The notes: generated by a model not told the origin, from the sequence alone. Counted from the stretch's first letter, positions 50,053 to 58,398 are shown. The stretch: DNA of 64,000 nucleotides from CBDCXF01 sp965223755 (GCA_965223755.1 CBDCXF010000002.1:1240001-1304000); one strand, 5' to 3'. A program made the numbers and translations.

Positions 50053-50952
50053 ATGAAATTTGAAACAAACACAGTGATTCTGACCATCGCGTCCCTGTTG
50101 GCCGCCACTGGACTGAGCGCCGAAACTGTGGATCGCACGCTACCGGCAAACGCCGACGCGGAAATCTCGGTCGAGGAGATCATCGCCGGCAAGGTGGTCG
50201 TGCAAGCCTGGAACAACAATGAGGTTCGCATCAAAGCCGAGCTGGGAGACGATGTCGAGGAGCTCAAGATCAGCGGCGACGCCGATGGCTACGCGATCAT
50301 CGTGGAAATCGAAGATGGCCACGGCTGGGGCAAACGAAACAAGGACGTTGATACCGACATCGAGATCTGGATGCCAAGCACTGGAAGCCTTTTTGTTGAG
50401 TCGGTCAGCGCCCCCGTCGATGTCGAAGGCGTCTTGGGCGGGGTCGAAGTTGAAGCGGTTAGCGGTGGCGTCGAGCTGCGCGGGGTTGGCGGCGGGGTCG
50501 AAGCCGAATCGGTCAGCGGCAGCGTCTTGGTCGAGGCTTCTGACAGCCCAGTGGCCGCTGAATCCGTGAGCGGGACCGTTCGCATCAATGGTGCGGTCGG
50601 AGAGGTCTACGCGGCGTCAGTGTCCGGGTCGGTCAAAGTGGCCGCCAGCGATGCCTTTGAAGTCGACCTTGAGACTGTCAGCGGGTCCATCACCTTTGAA
50701 GGATCGTTGGCACCCCAGGCAGAGATCAGCGCTGAGAGCGTGAGCGGATCCGTGCGCCTACAGTTGCCATCTGGACTCAGGGGAGAGTTTGATATCGAAA
50801 CCTTCTCCGGCTCAATCGAGTCAGATTTTGGCGGCAATGTTGAGCGCACCTCGAAGTACGCTCCCGGCAAGGTCCTCGAGTACGACAACGGTGACGACGT
50901 AGAGATCAACATCGAGACCTTGAGTGGGTCGATCGTGATTCAAGCTCGCTAG
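50053..50952 (+). CDS. DUF4097-family exported beta-helix protein
   Basis: This is a 299-aa protein with GAGGTACTACC before the ATG and a signal peptide (about 1-23). Repeated 'VSGSV', 'VSGGV' and 'LSGSI' turns (about twelve) predict a right-handed parallel beta-helix, as in DUF4097 'putative adhesin' proteins. It is co-transcribed with an ECF/anti-sigma pair, a frequent context for DUF4097, suggesting an envelope-stress output. The function is unknown. Confidence 0.85.
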   Translation: MKFETNTVILTIASLLAATGLSAETVDRTLPANADAEISVEEIIAGKVVVQAWNNNEVRIKAELGDDVEELKISGDADGYAIIVEIEDGHGWGKRNKDVDTDIEIWMPSTGSLFVESVSAPVDVEGVLGGVEVEAVSGGVELRGVGGGVEAESVSGSVLVEASDSPVAAESVSGTVRINGAVGEVYAASVSGSVKVAASDAFEVDLETVSGSITFEGSLAPQAEISAESVSGSVRLQLPSGLRGEFDIETFSGSIESDFGGNVERTSKYAPGKVLEYDNGDDVEINIETLSGSIVIQAR

Positions 50953-50973
50953 AGCAACAGAAGTCGTAGATCA

Positions 50974-51009
50974 GGGCGCCGGCCGCAAGGTCGGCGCCCT
51001 TTTCTTTTG
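50974..51009 (+). terminator. Rho-independent terminator of the ECF/DUF4097 operon
   Basis: The 11-bp stem GGGCGCCGGCC/GGTCGGCGCCC (one G-U pair) has a GCAA tetraloop and is followed by TTTTCTTTT. Confidence 0.92.
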
Positions 51010-51065
51010 CCACGAGAACAGAGCGAAGAGAGGCGTGGCCGTGAACGGTGGAAATAGTCTCAAGG

Positions 51066-51094
51066 CAAAAAAATAGGGGTGGCTTTGCCACCCC
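51066..51094 (-). terminator. Rho-independent terminator of glnA
   Basis: GGGGTGGC/GCCACCCC (51076-51083, 51087-51094) with a 3-nt loop is followed on the minus strand by TA and seven T. A second perfect 9-bp stem GGGTCGGCG/CGCCGACCC (51115-51134) without a T-run lies between it and the glnA stop and may protect the 3' end. Confidence 0.88.
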
Positions 51095-51164
51095 ATATGG
51101 AGGAGGGAACCGCAGGGTCGGCGGTCGCCGACCCCTTGGAACCGCCGACTATACACCCAAAACG

Positions 51165-52490
51165 TTAAAATGCTTCAAGATATTGGTCACATTCCCACGG
51201 ATGCACGTGAGAGATGTACTCGGACCACTCGCGTCTTTTGGCCGCGACGAAGTGCGATGCGATGTGCTCTCCGAGGGCCTCGACGATGACCTTGTCCTTC
51301 TCGAGGTTGTCAAGAGCGGAGGATAGATCGGGTGGAAGCTGTTTGATCTTGAGGCGCTTCTTCTGGCGCTGGCTCATGGCGAAGATATTGCGTTCGACCG
51401 GCTCCGGAGCGGTCATTTGTGATTGCACTCCGTCGAGGCCGGCGGCCAGCATCACGGCGATGGCGAGGTAGGGGTTGCAGGACGGATCGGGAACGCGCAG
51501 CTCGCAGCGGGTCGACATGCCGCGCTTGGCCGGCACGCGGACCAGTGGACTGCGATTCTTCTCCGACCAAGCGATGTTGGTTGGCGCTTCGTATCCTGGG
51601 ACCAGGCGTTTGTACGAATTCACCAACGGATTGGTAATTGCGACCAACGAGCCGGCGTGCGCCAACAGCCCTGCGATGTAGAAAGTTGCGACGCCGGAGA
51701 GTTGCCGTTCGGCTTTTGGGTCGAAGAAAGCGTTTTCGCCTCCTTCGAGCAAGCTCTGATTGCAGTGCATGCCCGAGCCATTGACGCCGAAGAGCGGTTT
51801 GGGCATGAAGGTGGCGTGAAGGTCGTGGTCCAGCGCCACCCGCTTGACGACGAAGCGGAAGGTGGTGATGTCATCGGCGCAGGCAACCGCTTCGTTGTAC
51901 TTGAAGTCCACTTCGTGCTGCCCGGGTGCAACTTCGTGATGGGCCGCTTCGACTTCAAAGCCCATCGACTCCAGAACCAGGACAATATCGCGTCGACATT
52001 CTTCGCCACGATCGACCGGGGTGAGGTCGAAATAGCCGCCGACATCGTGGGTGTCGAGAATGGCGCTGCCGAACTCGTCTTGCTGAAACAGAAAAAATTC
52101 CGCTTCCGGCCCGACCACCATTTGGTAGCCGAGGTCCGCGGCTTTGGCGACTTGGCGCTTGAGCGTCAGGCGCGGGCATCCTTCGAAGGGGGTGCCGTCG
52201 GGACGGTAGACATCGCAGATGAGGCGCGCCACTTTCGACCCGTCTGGAGTTGTCCAGGGGTTGATGCGAAAGGTGTCGAGATCGGGTACCAGCAACATGT
52301 CCGATTCCTCGATACGGGTAAAACCCTCGATGGAGGAGCCGTCGAACATGATCTGGCCGTCAATTGCTTTCTCAAACTGGCTACGCGGGACCTCGACGTT
52401 CTTGATGATCCCCATGATGTCGGTGAACTGCAGTCGGAGGAAATGCACTCCCTCCTTGTCGACTGCCTTCAGAATCTCTGCTGCTTGCAT
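51165..52490 (-). CDS. glnA: Type I glutamine synthetase
   Basis: This is a 441-aa enzyme that condenses glutamate and ammonia with ATP. AAGGAGTGAAAGG precedes the ATG at 52490. Motifs include 'FDGSSIEGF' (beta-grasp), 'VGPEAEFFLF' (metal Glu), 'HHEVAPGQHEVDFKY', 'GVNGSGMHCNQSL', 'NSYKRLVPGYEAP' and 'ELRVPDPSCNPYLAIAVMLA'. Length and the lack of the NLYDLP adenylylation site fit the GSI-alpha group (Bacillus-like), which is not adenylylated. It is a single gene with its own terminator. A 1-kb antisense frame across it is compositional. Confidence 0.96.
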   Translation of the reverse strand: MQAAEILKAVDKEGVHFLRLQFTDIMGIIKNVEVPRSQFEKAIDGQIMFDGSSIEGFTRIEESDMLLVPDLDTFRINPWTTPDGSKVARLICDVYRPDGTPFEGCPRLTLKRQVAKAADLGYQMVVGPEAEFFLFQQDEFGSAILDTHDVGGYFDLTPVDRGEECRRDIVLVLESMGFEVEAAHHEVAPGQHEVDFKYNEAVACADDITTFRFVVKRVALDHDLHATFMPKPLFGVNGSGMHCNQSLLEGGENAFFDPKAERQLSGVATFYIAGLLAHAGSLVAITNPLVNSYKRLVPGYEAPTNIAWSEKNRSPLVRVPAKRGMSTRCELRVPDPSCNPYLAIAVMLAAGLDGVQSQMTAPEPVERNIFAMSQRQKKRLKIKQLPPDLSSALDNLEKDKVIVEALGEHIASHFVAAKRREWSEYISHVHPWECDQYLEAF

Positions 52491-52665
52491 GAACGCCTTT
52501 CACTCCTTTAGTCTTGTTTTTATCTCGGTGATTCGCAGATATAGCGAATTTGGCAAACCTTATGGTGCACTTTGATCAATTTCAAGAGGAATTTTGACAT
52601 TAACCTTAAATTTTGGGCGGTTTTGACCAAAAAATGAGATCACGTCATCAGTTCAAGGCGGCGAG

Positions 52666-52681
52666 TGTGACTGCCGGCACA
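52666..52681. promoter_or_regulatory. CRP-like palindrome between glnA and the zinc-knuckle gene
   Basis: TGTGA-CTGCCG-GCACA differs at one position from the CRP consensus TGTGA-N6-TCACA. It lies 77 bp before the zinc-knuckle gene and 176 bp before glnA. The remaining intergenic sequence (52491-52757) is AT-rich near glnA, without a promoter I can place. Confidence 0.4.
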
Positions 52682-52757
52682 TGCAACTTGCGACGATTGT
52701 GCTTAATATGGAACAACCCGGTCCGGATCGGTCACCTTGGTCGAAACCGGTTATGCC

Positions 52758-53114
52758 ATGGAACACGTCAGTGTAGAAGAGCTACGCGACTTGGTCTTGC
52801 GCCAAAACGGCAAGACGAATCCGCGGGTGGTTGCGCACTTGGTGAGCGGCTGCGAACAATGCGGCCAATTGATCAAGCGCGAACTCATCGACAGCGGCAG
52901 ACTCAAGCCGAACAGCTCTCTTTGGCACCCGAGCGAGGAAGAGATCCGGATTCTTGTAACTGATCTGGCGTCGACACCGGTTGAGGTGTTTTCGCACTTC
53001 AGAGACGGTTGCGGTTACTGTCGTGAACGCGCCCGTCGTATTTACCGTGAGTTCTATGCAACCAGCACATCGCCGGGTTTGAGTTTGGTGGATGAGAGAA
53101 CAGATTGGGAGTAA
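52758..53114 (+). CDS. Small double zinc-knuckle protein
   Basis: This is a 118-aa soluble protein starting at ATG 52758. It contains two copies of H-x4-C-x2-C: 'HLVSGCEQC' (about 34-42) and 'HFRDGCGYC' (about 82-90). Similar motifs occur in anti-sigma-like zinc fingers, but no membrane helix is present. The next gene starts 4 bp later and has the same motif in front of a TPR domain, so the two are related and co-expressed. The role is unknown. Confidence 0.72.
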   Translation: MEHVSVEELRDLVLRQNGKTNPRVVAHLVSGCEQCGQLIKRELIDSGRLKPNSSLWHPSEEEIRILVTDLASTPVEVFSHFRDGCGYCRERARRIYREFYATSTSPGLSLVDERTDWE

Positions 53115-53118
53115 CAGG

Positions 53119-54414
53119 ATGCACGTTACCGAGGAACTAGCTCGCAAGGTAGCTGCGCGGAAGTTGTCGGAGGAGCAGCACCGCAAAATCGTCGGCCATC
53201 TCATCGATGGCTGTGAGGATTGCATCGAGAAGGTGCAGGATGTCTTGGCGGACCAATGGAATGAGCGCCATGCCGAGCGGCAGGAAGAGGCGCGCGCTTT
53301 CGACAGCTTGATTGAGGAAATGGACGCTGTGCCCGTCGCGGCACAGCGTCAACTCGCTACCGCTAAAGACCGAATCCCAAGCCGTGGGTTTGTCGATCGC
53401 TTGGCAGCCGAGAGCTACAGTTCGATGCACGAAGACCCAGACCGTGCGGTTCGGCTTGCCGAGATTGGGGTGGAAGTTGCTGCTAACTACGCCGCGCGGG
53501 TTAAAGACGAGCCCGAGGGCTTCGACGCGCGGGCAAAGGCTCTGATTCAACTTGCCAACGCTCATCGGCGTTGTCGATCTGATTTCGCTCGCGCCGAGAA
53601 TCTGCTCGCAGAAGCAGACGTCTTGCAACAGCAAGGGACAGGCGATCCTTATTTGCGCGCAGAACGTCTGCGAATCTTCGGGTTGATGCGTAATGAACAG
53701 ACACGCTGCGATGAGGCCAAGGCTTTGGTCGAAGACGCTTTGCGGATCTATTGGTCGTTGGGGGCCAAGCGCGAGTTCGTAGTCTGCTATCTGAGTCTCA
53801 GTGCCGTGTTTGCTGAGAGCGACCACTTTGAGGAAGCGGTAGACGCTTTGAACAAGACTCTGGCATTTGCGACGGAGTTTGATCTTCGTTTTGCGCTAGC
53901 CGTTACTCATAACCTCGCCGGCTGCCATACGGAACTTGGCAACACAGAAACAGCGCTTGCTCTTCTTGATATCGCTGGCAGGCTCTGTCTTGAAGCGGGT
54001 CAGCGTACCGATGCGCTTCGGATCGAGTGGACTCAAGCGAAACTATTCGCTGATAGCAAGATGATCGAAGAATCCTCGAAGACGTTCAGGCGAGCAAGAG
54101 ACGGATTTCTAAGTATGGGCCTGTCTTTCGAGGCGAGCCACGTAGCGCTGGACCATGCGGCCGTACTAATGGAACTTGGGCGCTTAGTAGAGCTTCAGCA
54201 GCAAAGCAAGGAAAGCTACGAGCTATTTCGGTCGCGAGGCCTTCATGCTGAAGCGTTGGCAGCCATGGGTTACTTTACCGAAGCCGTCGCAAAGGACCGT
54301 GCGAATGCAGAGATACTTGCGTATGTCTACCGTTTTGTTCACTCGGTCCAGAGCGACCCAACTCTCAAGTTTAGGAGGCCTCGGACTAGTATTCGATTTG
54401 GCCCTTGGCGGTAG
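53119..54414 (+). CDS. Zinc-knuckle/TPR protein
   Basis: This is a 431-aa soluble protein with GGGAGTAACAGG before ATG 53119. The N-terminal 'HLIDGCEDC' knuckle (about 26-34) is followed by a helical region and about six TPR-like repeats (about 105-390; for example 'LIQLANAHRRCRSDFARAEN'). Such zinc-knuckle/TPR proteins are numerous in Thermoanaerobaculia-like Acidobacteriota; their function is not known, but sensing or scaffolding is likely. No DNA-binding domain is visible. The 3' end overlaps the small peptide gene on the other strand by 29 bp. Confidence 0.78.
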   Translation: MHVTEELARKVAARKLSEEQHRKIVGHLIDGCEDCIEKVQDVLADQWNERHAERQEEARAFDSLIEEMDAVPVAAQRQLATAKDRIPSRGFVDRLAAESYSSMHEDPDRAVRLAEIGVEVAANYAARVKDEPEGFDARAKALIQLANAHRRCRSDFARAENLLAEADVLQQQGTGDPYLRAERLRIFGLMRNEQTRCDEAKALVEDALRIYWSLGAKREFVVCYLSLSAVFAESDHFEEAVDALNKTLAFATEFDLRFALAVTHNLAGCHTELGNTETALALLDIAGRLCLEAGQRTDALRIEWTQAKLFADSKMIEESSKTFRRARDGFLSMGLSFEASHVALDHAAVLMELGRLVELQQQSKESYELFRSRGLHAEALAAMGYFTEAVAKDRANAEILAYVYRFVHSVQSDPTLKFRRPRTSIRFGPWR

Positions 54415-54538
54415 AACCGTTGTAAGAACTAGTGGTTCCACCAACATTAATATTCCCGGAATCCACAGTCTCGCTGTCGTTGACAGGCAGGCCAAGGAAA
54501 CCAACCAGGGTAAGCAAAGTCGCGATAATACTCGTCAT
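54386..54538 (-). CDS. 50-aa secreted-like peptide
   Basis: ATG 54538 is preceded by GCAGGAG at 8-nt spacing. The product has a hydrophobic N-terminus (M-T-S-I-I-A-T-L-L-T-L-V-G-F-L-G-L-P) and a polar C-terminal part rich in Gly, Ser, Thr and Asn ending Q-I-E-Y. It looks like a processed secreted or signalling peptide. Two palindromic sites lie upstream (54613-54639, 54655-54670). It is too short for routine ORF calling. No homolog is recognised. Confidence 0.65.
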   Translation of the reverse strand: MTSIIATLLTLVGFLGLPVNDSETVDSGNINVGGTTSSYNGSTAKGQIEY

Positions 54539-54612
54539 GATAAAAACTCCTGCTTGTTGCGCTTGAGGCCCCCAGAGACAGAAAGGCTCACCCGATTCTG
54601 CCCTCGACTCCC

Positions 54613-54639
54613 CTAAGTTCGCGATAGTCTAGAACTTAG
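54613..54639. promoter_or_regulatory. Inverted repeat CTAAGTTC-N11-GAACTTAG
   Basis: Perfect 8-bp arms with an 11-bp spacer lie 75-101 bp upstream of the 50-aa peptide start, overlapping the likely promoter region. The dimension suits a dimeric regulator. Confidence 0.55.
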
Positions 54640-54654
54640 CCGGCAAGCTTGTCA

Positions 54655-54670
54655 CGTGACCGAAGTCACA
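54655..54670. promoter_or_regulatory. CRP/FNR-type palindrome upstream of the peptide gene
   Basis: CGTGA-CCGAAG-TCACA matches the CRP consensus at nine of ten positions and lies 117 bp upstream of the peptide start, almost the same distance as the similar site before the M4 protease. Confidence 0.5.
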
Positions 54671-54700
54671 ACCATCGGAGCTACGGCGGGGCCAAATCGC

Positions 54701-54719
54701 AGAAAAGCCAATAATTGGC
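54701..54719 (-). terminator. Weak terminator-like hairpin after the acyl carrier protein gene
   Basis: GCCAA-TAA-TTGGC (54707-54719), read on the minus strand, is followed by TTTTCT. The stem is only 5-6 bp. Confidence 0.35.
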
Positions 54720-54756
54720 AGTGCTTTTAGTCTATTTTAGATTGCGATGGCTGGCA

Positions 54757-54984
54757 TCAGGTCGCCAGCCCTGCGGCGTAGTCGTAGATATCGGCGACGG
54801 TTCCCATGCGGGCGGCGTCCTCGTCACTGATTTCGACGCCCCAGGCTTCTTCGAGTTTGACCAGGAGTTCGAGGGCCTTGACCGAGTCGATTCCAAGGTC
54901 AGCGACGAGATCCATCTGCGGTTCTAGGGCCTCGCGGCCACTCATCTCGCTCAGTACCTTGCGTGCTTGATCCTGATAGTCCAT
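54757..54984 (-). CDS. Acyl carrier protein
   Basis: This 75-aa four-helix carrier has the phosphopantetheine site 'LGIDSVKALELL' (Ser about 34). The stronger-than-usual divergence from primary-metabolism AcpP ('DSVK' in place of 'DSLD') and the neighbours (acyl-AMP ligase, acyltransferase, diiron oxygenase) suggest a dedicated carrier for a specialised lipid pathway. It is last in a minus-strand operon. Confidence 0.9.
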   Translation of the reverse strand: MDYQDQARKVLSEMSGREALEPQMDLVADLGIDSVKALELLVKLEEAWGVEISDEDAARMGTVADIYDYAAGLAT

Positions 54985-55047
54985 CTAGCTGGATTCCTTG
55001 ACGTTTCTCAACATTCTAACGGGCTTGATCGCCTTTGCCCAAGGGGG

Positions 55048-55827
55048 CTACGGGCGGAGTTGTTCGATCAGTTGTTTCAGGTGGGCTTCGATCAGCGCTG
55101 GCTGTTCTTCCGGTGGGGCAGAGGAGAGCTCGGCACTCTCTATAACCTTGGCCGCGATCTCAATTCGCGCAAACGGCCAAGGAACCGCCATGCGGTCCCA
55201 AGATGCGATGTGGTGAACCGGCCGACCAGCGGCAGCAACTAGAAAAATCGGCCTGCCCGACCAGGCTGCAAGTGCGGTAAGTCCGTGTTTGGCCCGATGC
55301 GGCGGCCCGGTTGGGCCGTCGGGAATGATGACTGGCGAGACGCCTTCCTTTTGCATCTGGCGGTAGAGGCGACGGAGACCCTGCTGACCACCTCGAGTCG
55401 AAGAACCTCGAACCGGATACATTTTCCAATGACTGAGGATACGCACGGCTAGTTCGCCATCGCGAGACTCGGAACTCAATACGGTCAAAGGCCTACCGGC
55501 GCGGTGCAGGCGAAAATACAGAAATGAGGCAAGCAAAGGCAACTGATCGTGCCAGAAAGCGACCAGAACAGGGTGTTGCCCGTCTCGGACCGAATCGAGT
55601 GTCTCGTGGCCGGTGACGACCTTAACCCGACAAGTTTTTGCATAGACCGTAAGTAACAACCAGCCAATCCACCCTCCGATTGTGAGTGCGATATCCATGA
55701 GCGGTCCCCACGCCCTCGGTTCGGAGCGATTCCCATTGCTGGGTGGCAAGGGCTCCCCGGATCGTGAGGAGGTCGCGGGCCGTGAGGGATCGCTAGGTTG
55801 CGAGGGTTTGGAGGAGCTGTCGTTCAT
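55048..55827 (-). CDS. DUF374-type lysophospholipid acyltransferase
   Basis: This is a 259-aa membrane-associated acyltransferase. 'FWHDQLPLL' (about 96-104) holds the catalytic H-x4-D-like motif of the DUF374/LPLAT group, followed by 'SSESRDGELAVRIL' and 'IIPDGPTGPPHRAKHGLTAL'. ATG 55827 lies within the end of the acyl-AMP ligase gene (35-bp overlap); it adds a Ser/Pro-rich N-terminal tail, so ATG 55698 is an alternative start before the membrane helix. It probably transfers the acyl chain prepared by the ligase and ACP. Confidence 0.78.
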   Translation of the reverse strand: MNDSSSKPSQPSDPSRPATSSRSGEPLPPSNGNRSEPRAWGPLMDIALTIGGWIGWLLLTVYAKTCRVKVVTGHETLDSVRDGQHPVLVAFWHDQLPLLASFLYFRLHRAGRPLTVLSSESRDGELAVRILSHWKMYPVRGSSTRGGQQGLRRLYRQMQKEGVSPVIIPDGPTGPPHRAKHGLTALAAWSGRPIFLVAAAGRPVHHIASWDRMAVPWPFARIEIAAKVIESAELSSAPPEEQPALIEAHLKQLIEQLRP

Positions 55828-57472
55828 AGTCTTGACGGAGCTTACGGCGTTGCAGCTTTCCGGAGGTCGTCCGCGGAATCTTGCCGCGATCGACAAAGGC
55901 AACATCGGCGAGCGGCAGACCCAGACGCCGACCCACCGCGACGCGAATTTCTCGCTCCAGTTCGGCGAGGTGCTGTCGCTGATCAGGTGCGATTTCGACC
56001 ACTAGGACCGCCTTTTCACCACGCCGCGAGTCGGTGACCGAAAACGCCGCCGAACGGGCGCGGCCACCTCCTCCGACGGCGGTATCGGCGACGCGCTCGA
56101 TCTCCTCGGGCGTCCAGTTGTGCCCGTGCACGATCAAGATTTCTTTGATGCGCCCGGTCAGATAGAGCTCACCGTCGTAGAGGAACCCGAGATCGCCGGT
56201 CTTGAGCCAACCATCGGCAAGAGTCTCTGCGGTGGCTTCGGGATCGCGGTAGTAGCCTCGGAAAACCCCAGGGCCCTTGACCTGCACCTCGCCCACTTGG
56301 TTTTCATCGAGAGTTGCGCCGCCGCCCACGATGCGCACTTGAGTGTCCAGAATCGGACCTCCGCAGCAGGTCACTTCGCCGGCGTCGCTGCGACCTGGAA
56401 TCAGCCGAGAGCGCAAACCCTCCAGACGGGTGTCAAACGTGACCGCCACCGTCGCCTCTGCCATTCCGTAGCAAGGGCGAAAATACTTGGGTTCGAAACC
56501 AGCCGGTTCCATCAACTCACAGAAAGCCGCGGCGGTCTCGGGCCGGACCATTTCGGCACCACAGCAAGCCGACCACCAAGGAGACAAGTCGATCCCTTCC
56601 GGCAAGCGATCGGCAAACCGATCCACGATCATCTGAAAAGCGAAATTGGGAGCCGGTGAGTAGGTCGCATTGGCGCGGGTGATTGCCTCCAGCCACAGGT
56701 GCGGGCGCCCTAAAAAGGTCTCCGGTCGCAAGAGAAACACTTCGGTTCCACTCAGCAGTGGCAGCAACAGTGAGCCGATTAACCCCATGTCGTGGTAAAG
56801 CGGCAACCAAGACACCATCGGGTCGGCCCAAGCGCTTGCCGGTCTGCCGAAGGGCCGACCGATGATCTCGTCGGACACGCAAGGGTTGTGAATGGCACCT
56901 CGATTGGCAATTTCGACCGCGCGCGGATGCCCGGTCGAACCGCTTGTCAACTGCAAGAAAGCCGTGGCTTCCGGGTCGCTGCCAACCTGAGGGAGAGCAC
57001 CGGTGTCGAGGCGATCCCAATCCTCCGGCGGGGCGATCCGCGAGGCTACATCGTCGGCGCCGGCTTCCTCAGCGGCCCTCTTGAGCGATGCTGACGAGAG
57101 GACACGCCGGCATCCAAAGGTCGACTCCAAGTAGCGGAAGGTTTCGATCTGAGTGTCGCGGTCACGAATGACGCCGGCTCCCGCCACAGCCAACGGAAGG
57201 CCACCGGCTAATGCAGTGCCGAACCAGGCTTCCATCCAGTCCCACGAAGTGGGAAAGCTGATCGCAACCGGCTCTTGGGGTTCCAGCCCGTTTCGAACCA
57301 ACCCCCGGGCGACCTGCTGCGCCGACGCTAGGAACTCCGGAAAACTGCGTCTCTCGATCGAGCGCCCCCGGGGATCCGAGATCGAGATTCCCTTGGCGGA
57401 GAACTCTCTGGCCGCTCGCTCCAGGGCTTCAGGAATGTTGGAGACGGGGAAAGTGTCGACCGTAGCCGGCAC
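55793..57472 (-). CDS. Fatty acyl-AMP ligase-like adenylating enzyme
   Basis: This is a 559-aa AMP-binding enzyme. The phosphate loop is 'LTSGSTGHPRAVEI', the core motifs are 'SWLPLYHDMGLIGSLLLPL' (typical of FAAL), 'YGMAEATVAVTF', 'WLKTGDLGFL' and 'GRIKEILIVHGHN', and the C-terminal Lys is in 'TTSGKLQRRKL'. FAAL enzymes activate fatty acids as acyl-adenylates and load them onto ACPs, and an ACP is encoded in this operon. The gene starts 9 bp after the diiron protein gene. Confidence 0.85.
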   Translation of the reverse strand: MPATVDTFPVSNIPEALERAAREFSAKGISISDPRGRSIERRSFPEFLASAQQVARGLVRNGLEPQEPVAISFPTSWDWMEAWFGTALAGGLPLAVAGAGVIRDRDTQIETFRYLESTFGCRRVLSSASLKRAAEEAGADDVASRIAPPEDWDRLDTGALPQVGSDPEATAFLQLTSGSTGHPRAVEIANRGAIHNPCVSDEIIGRPFGRPASAWADPMVSWLPLYHDMGLIGSLLLPLLSGTEVFLLRPETFLGRPHLWLEAITRANATYSPAPNFAFQMIVDRFADRLPEGIDLSPWWSACCGAEMVRPETAAAFCELMEPAGFEPKYFRPCYGMAEATVAVTFDTRLEGLRSRLIPGRSDAGEVTCCGGPILDTQVRIVGGGATLDENQVGEVQVKGPGVFRGYYRDPEATAETLADGWLKTGDLGFLYDGELYLTGRIKEILIVHGHNWTPEEIERVADTAVGGGGRARSAAFSVTDSRRGEKAVLVVEIAPDQRQHLAELEREIRVAVGRRLGLPLADVAFVDRGKIPRTTSGKLQRRKLRQDYERQLLQTLAT

Positions 57473-57481
57473 GAGCGCAAC

Positions 57482-58318
57482 CTAACTGCCGACGATGGCG
57501 GCGTTGGCGGGGTCGTGGGCCGCCGCTTGACCGGCGGCAATCTTGCCGCCACGCTCGATCGAACGCTCCAGCCGCTCGCTTGCCTCTTGCGAAACGGCGT
57601 CGAAGATAGCGTGCCAGTCGATGCCCATCTCCGCCAGCTCGGTGTCGAGCGCTTTGAAGATCGGTGGCACCGCCGCCAGTACCGCGGTCAGCCGCTCACG
57701 GAGGTGCTCCGCGTAGTCGGTGGCTTCGGGGGCGGATTTGATTGCTAATGCGGCAAAGTGGTCTTCGAGATAGATGTGATTGAAACCGAGGTGCCGCGCC
57801 TCATCTTCCAAGATGCCATGGGAGATCTCCGACAAAACTGGATCCAAGTCGAGGCGCACAAACTCCTGCATGATGAGTTTGGCCAAGACCTCGGAGATGA
57901 GAACTCCAGACAGCCATTGAGCCGGGTCTTTCGAGTTGATTTGACTTTGAAAGAGGTAGCCGGAAGGAAACTGGCGAATCGACAGCGGCTCACGATCAAG
58001 GCGACCGTAGAAGCGAGCGAAAAGCTCAGTGTGTCGTGCTTCGTCGACAGCCCACGTGGTCAGATAGAACTGACTTTCGACTTCAGAGCGGTGACCCAAG
58101 ATCGGGATCAAGCTGGTGACCGAGTAGAGCGCCGATTGCTCCCCCATGAGAATCGGAGTCAGGACCCTCGCCATCTGGTCTTTGAGCCGCCCCGCCCGCA
58201 CCCCCAGTGGCGGATCCCAATTAAGATCTTCAGCCGACCACTGCGATTTGAGCGCTTTGTGCCAAATCGCCATATGGCGCTTTCTGGAAAGGTCGGGAAG
58301 GACTTTGTAGATGTTCAT
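57482..58318 (-). CDS. Ferritin-like diiron oxygenase (R2-like)
   Basis: This 278-aa helical-bundle protein has a full set of diiron ligands: Glu60 ('MGEQSAL'), Glu93 and His96 ('DEARH'), Glu143 ('ISEVLAKL'), Glu173 and His176 ('DEARHLGF'). It therefore belongs to the ribonucleotide-reductase-R2-like hydroxylase/desaturase group, not to storage ferritins. Position in an operon with an ACP and acyl-AMP ligase suggests oxidation of an acyl chain or its amino derivative. The exact chemistry cannot be told from sequence. Confidence 0.8.
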   Translation of the reverse strand: MNIYKVLPDLSRKRHMAIWHKALKSQWSAEDLNWDPPLGVRAGRLKDQMARVLTPILMGEQSALYSVTSLIPILGHRSEVESQFYLTTWAVDEARHTELFARFYGRLDREPLSIRQFPSGYLFQSQINSKDPAQWLSGVLISEVLAKLIMQEFVRLDLDPVLSEISHGILEDEARHLGFNHIYLEDHFAALAIKSAPEATDYAEHLRERLTAVLAAVPPIFKALDTELAEMGIDWHAIFDAVSQEASERLERSIERGGKIAAGQAAAHDPANAAIVGS

Positions 58319-58398
58319 GATGTTCTGGTTCTGCCAAGCATTGTGTCAGATTGCCGCCTGCCCAAGATCGACCCGCAGTTGTGGAACCCGCCCCAAAG

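Noticed and set aside
51115..51134. Perfect 9-bp hairpin GGGTCGGCG/CGCCGACCC as a separate terminator or RNA gene
   Set aside because: No T-run on either strand and only a 2-nt formal loop; most simply part of the glnA 3' untranslated region.
51423..52511. Plus-strand 362-codon frame opposite glutamine synthetase
   Set aside because: The minus strand is an unmistakable glnA; the plus frame is compositional shadow.
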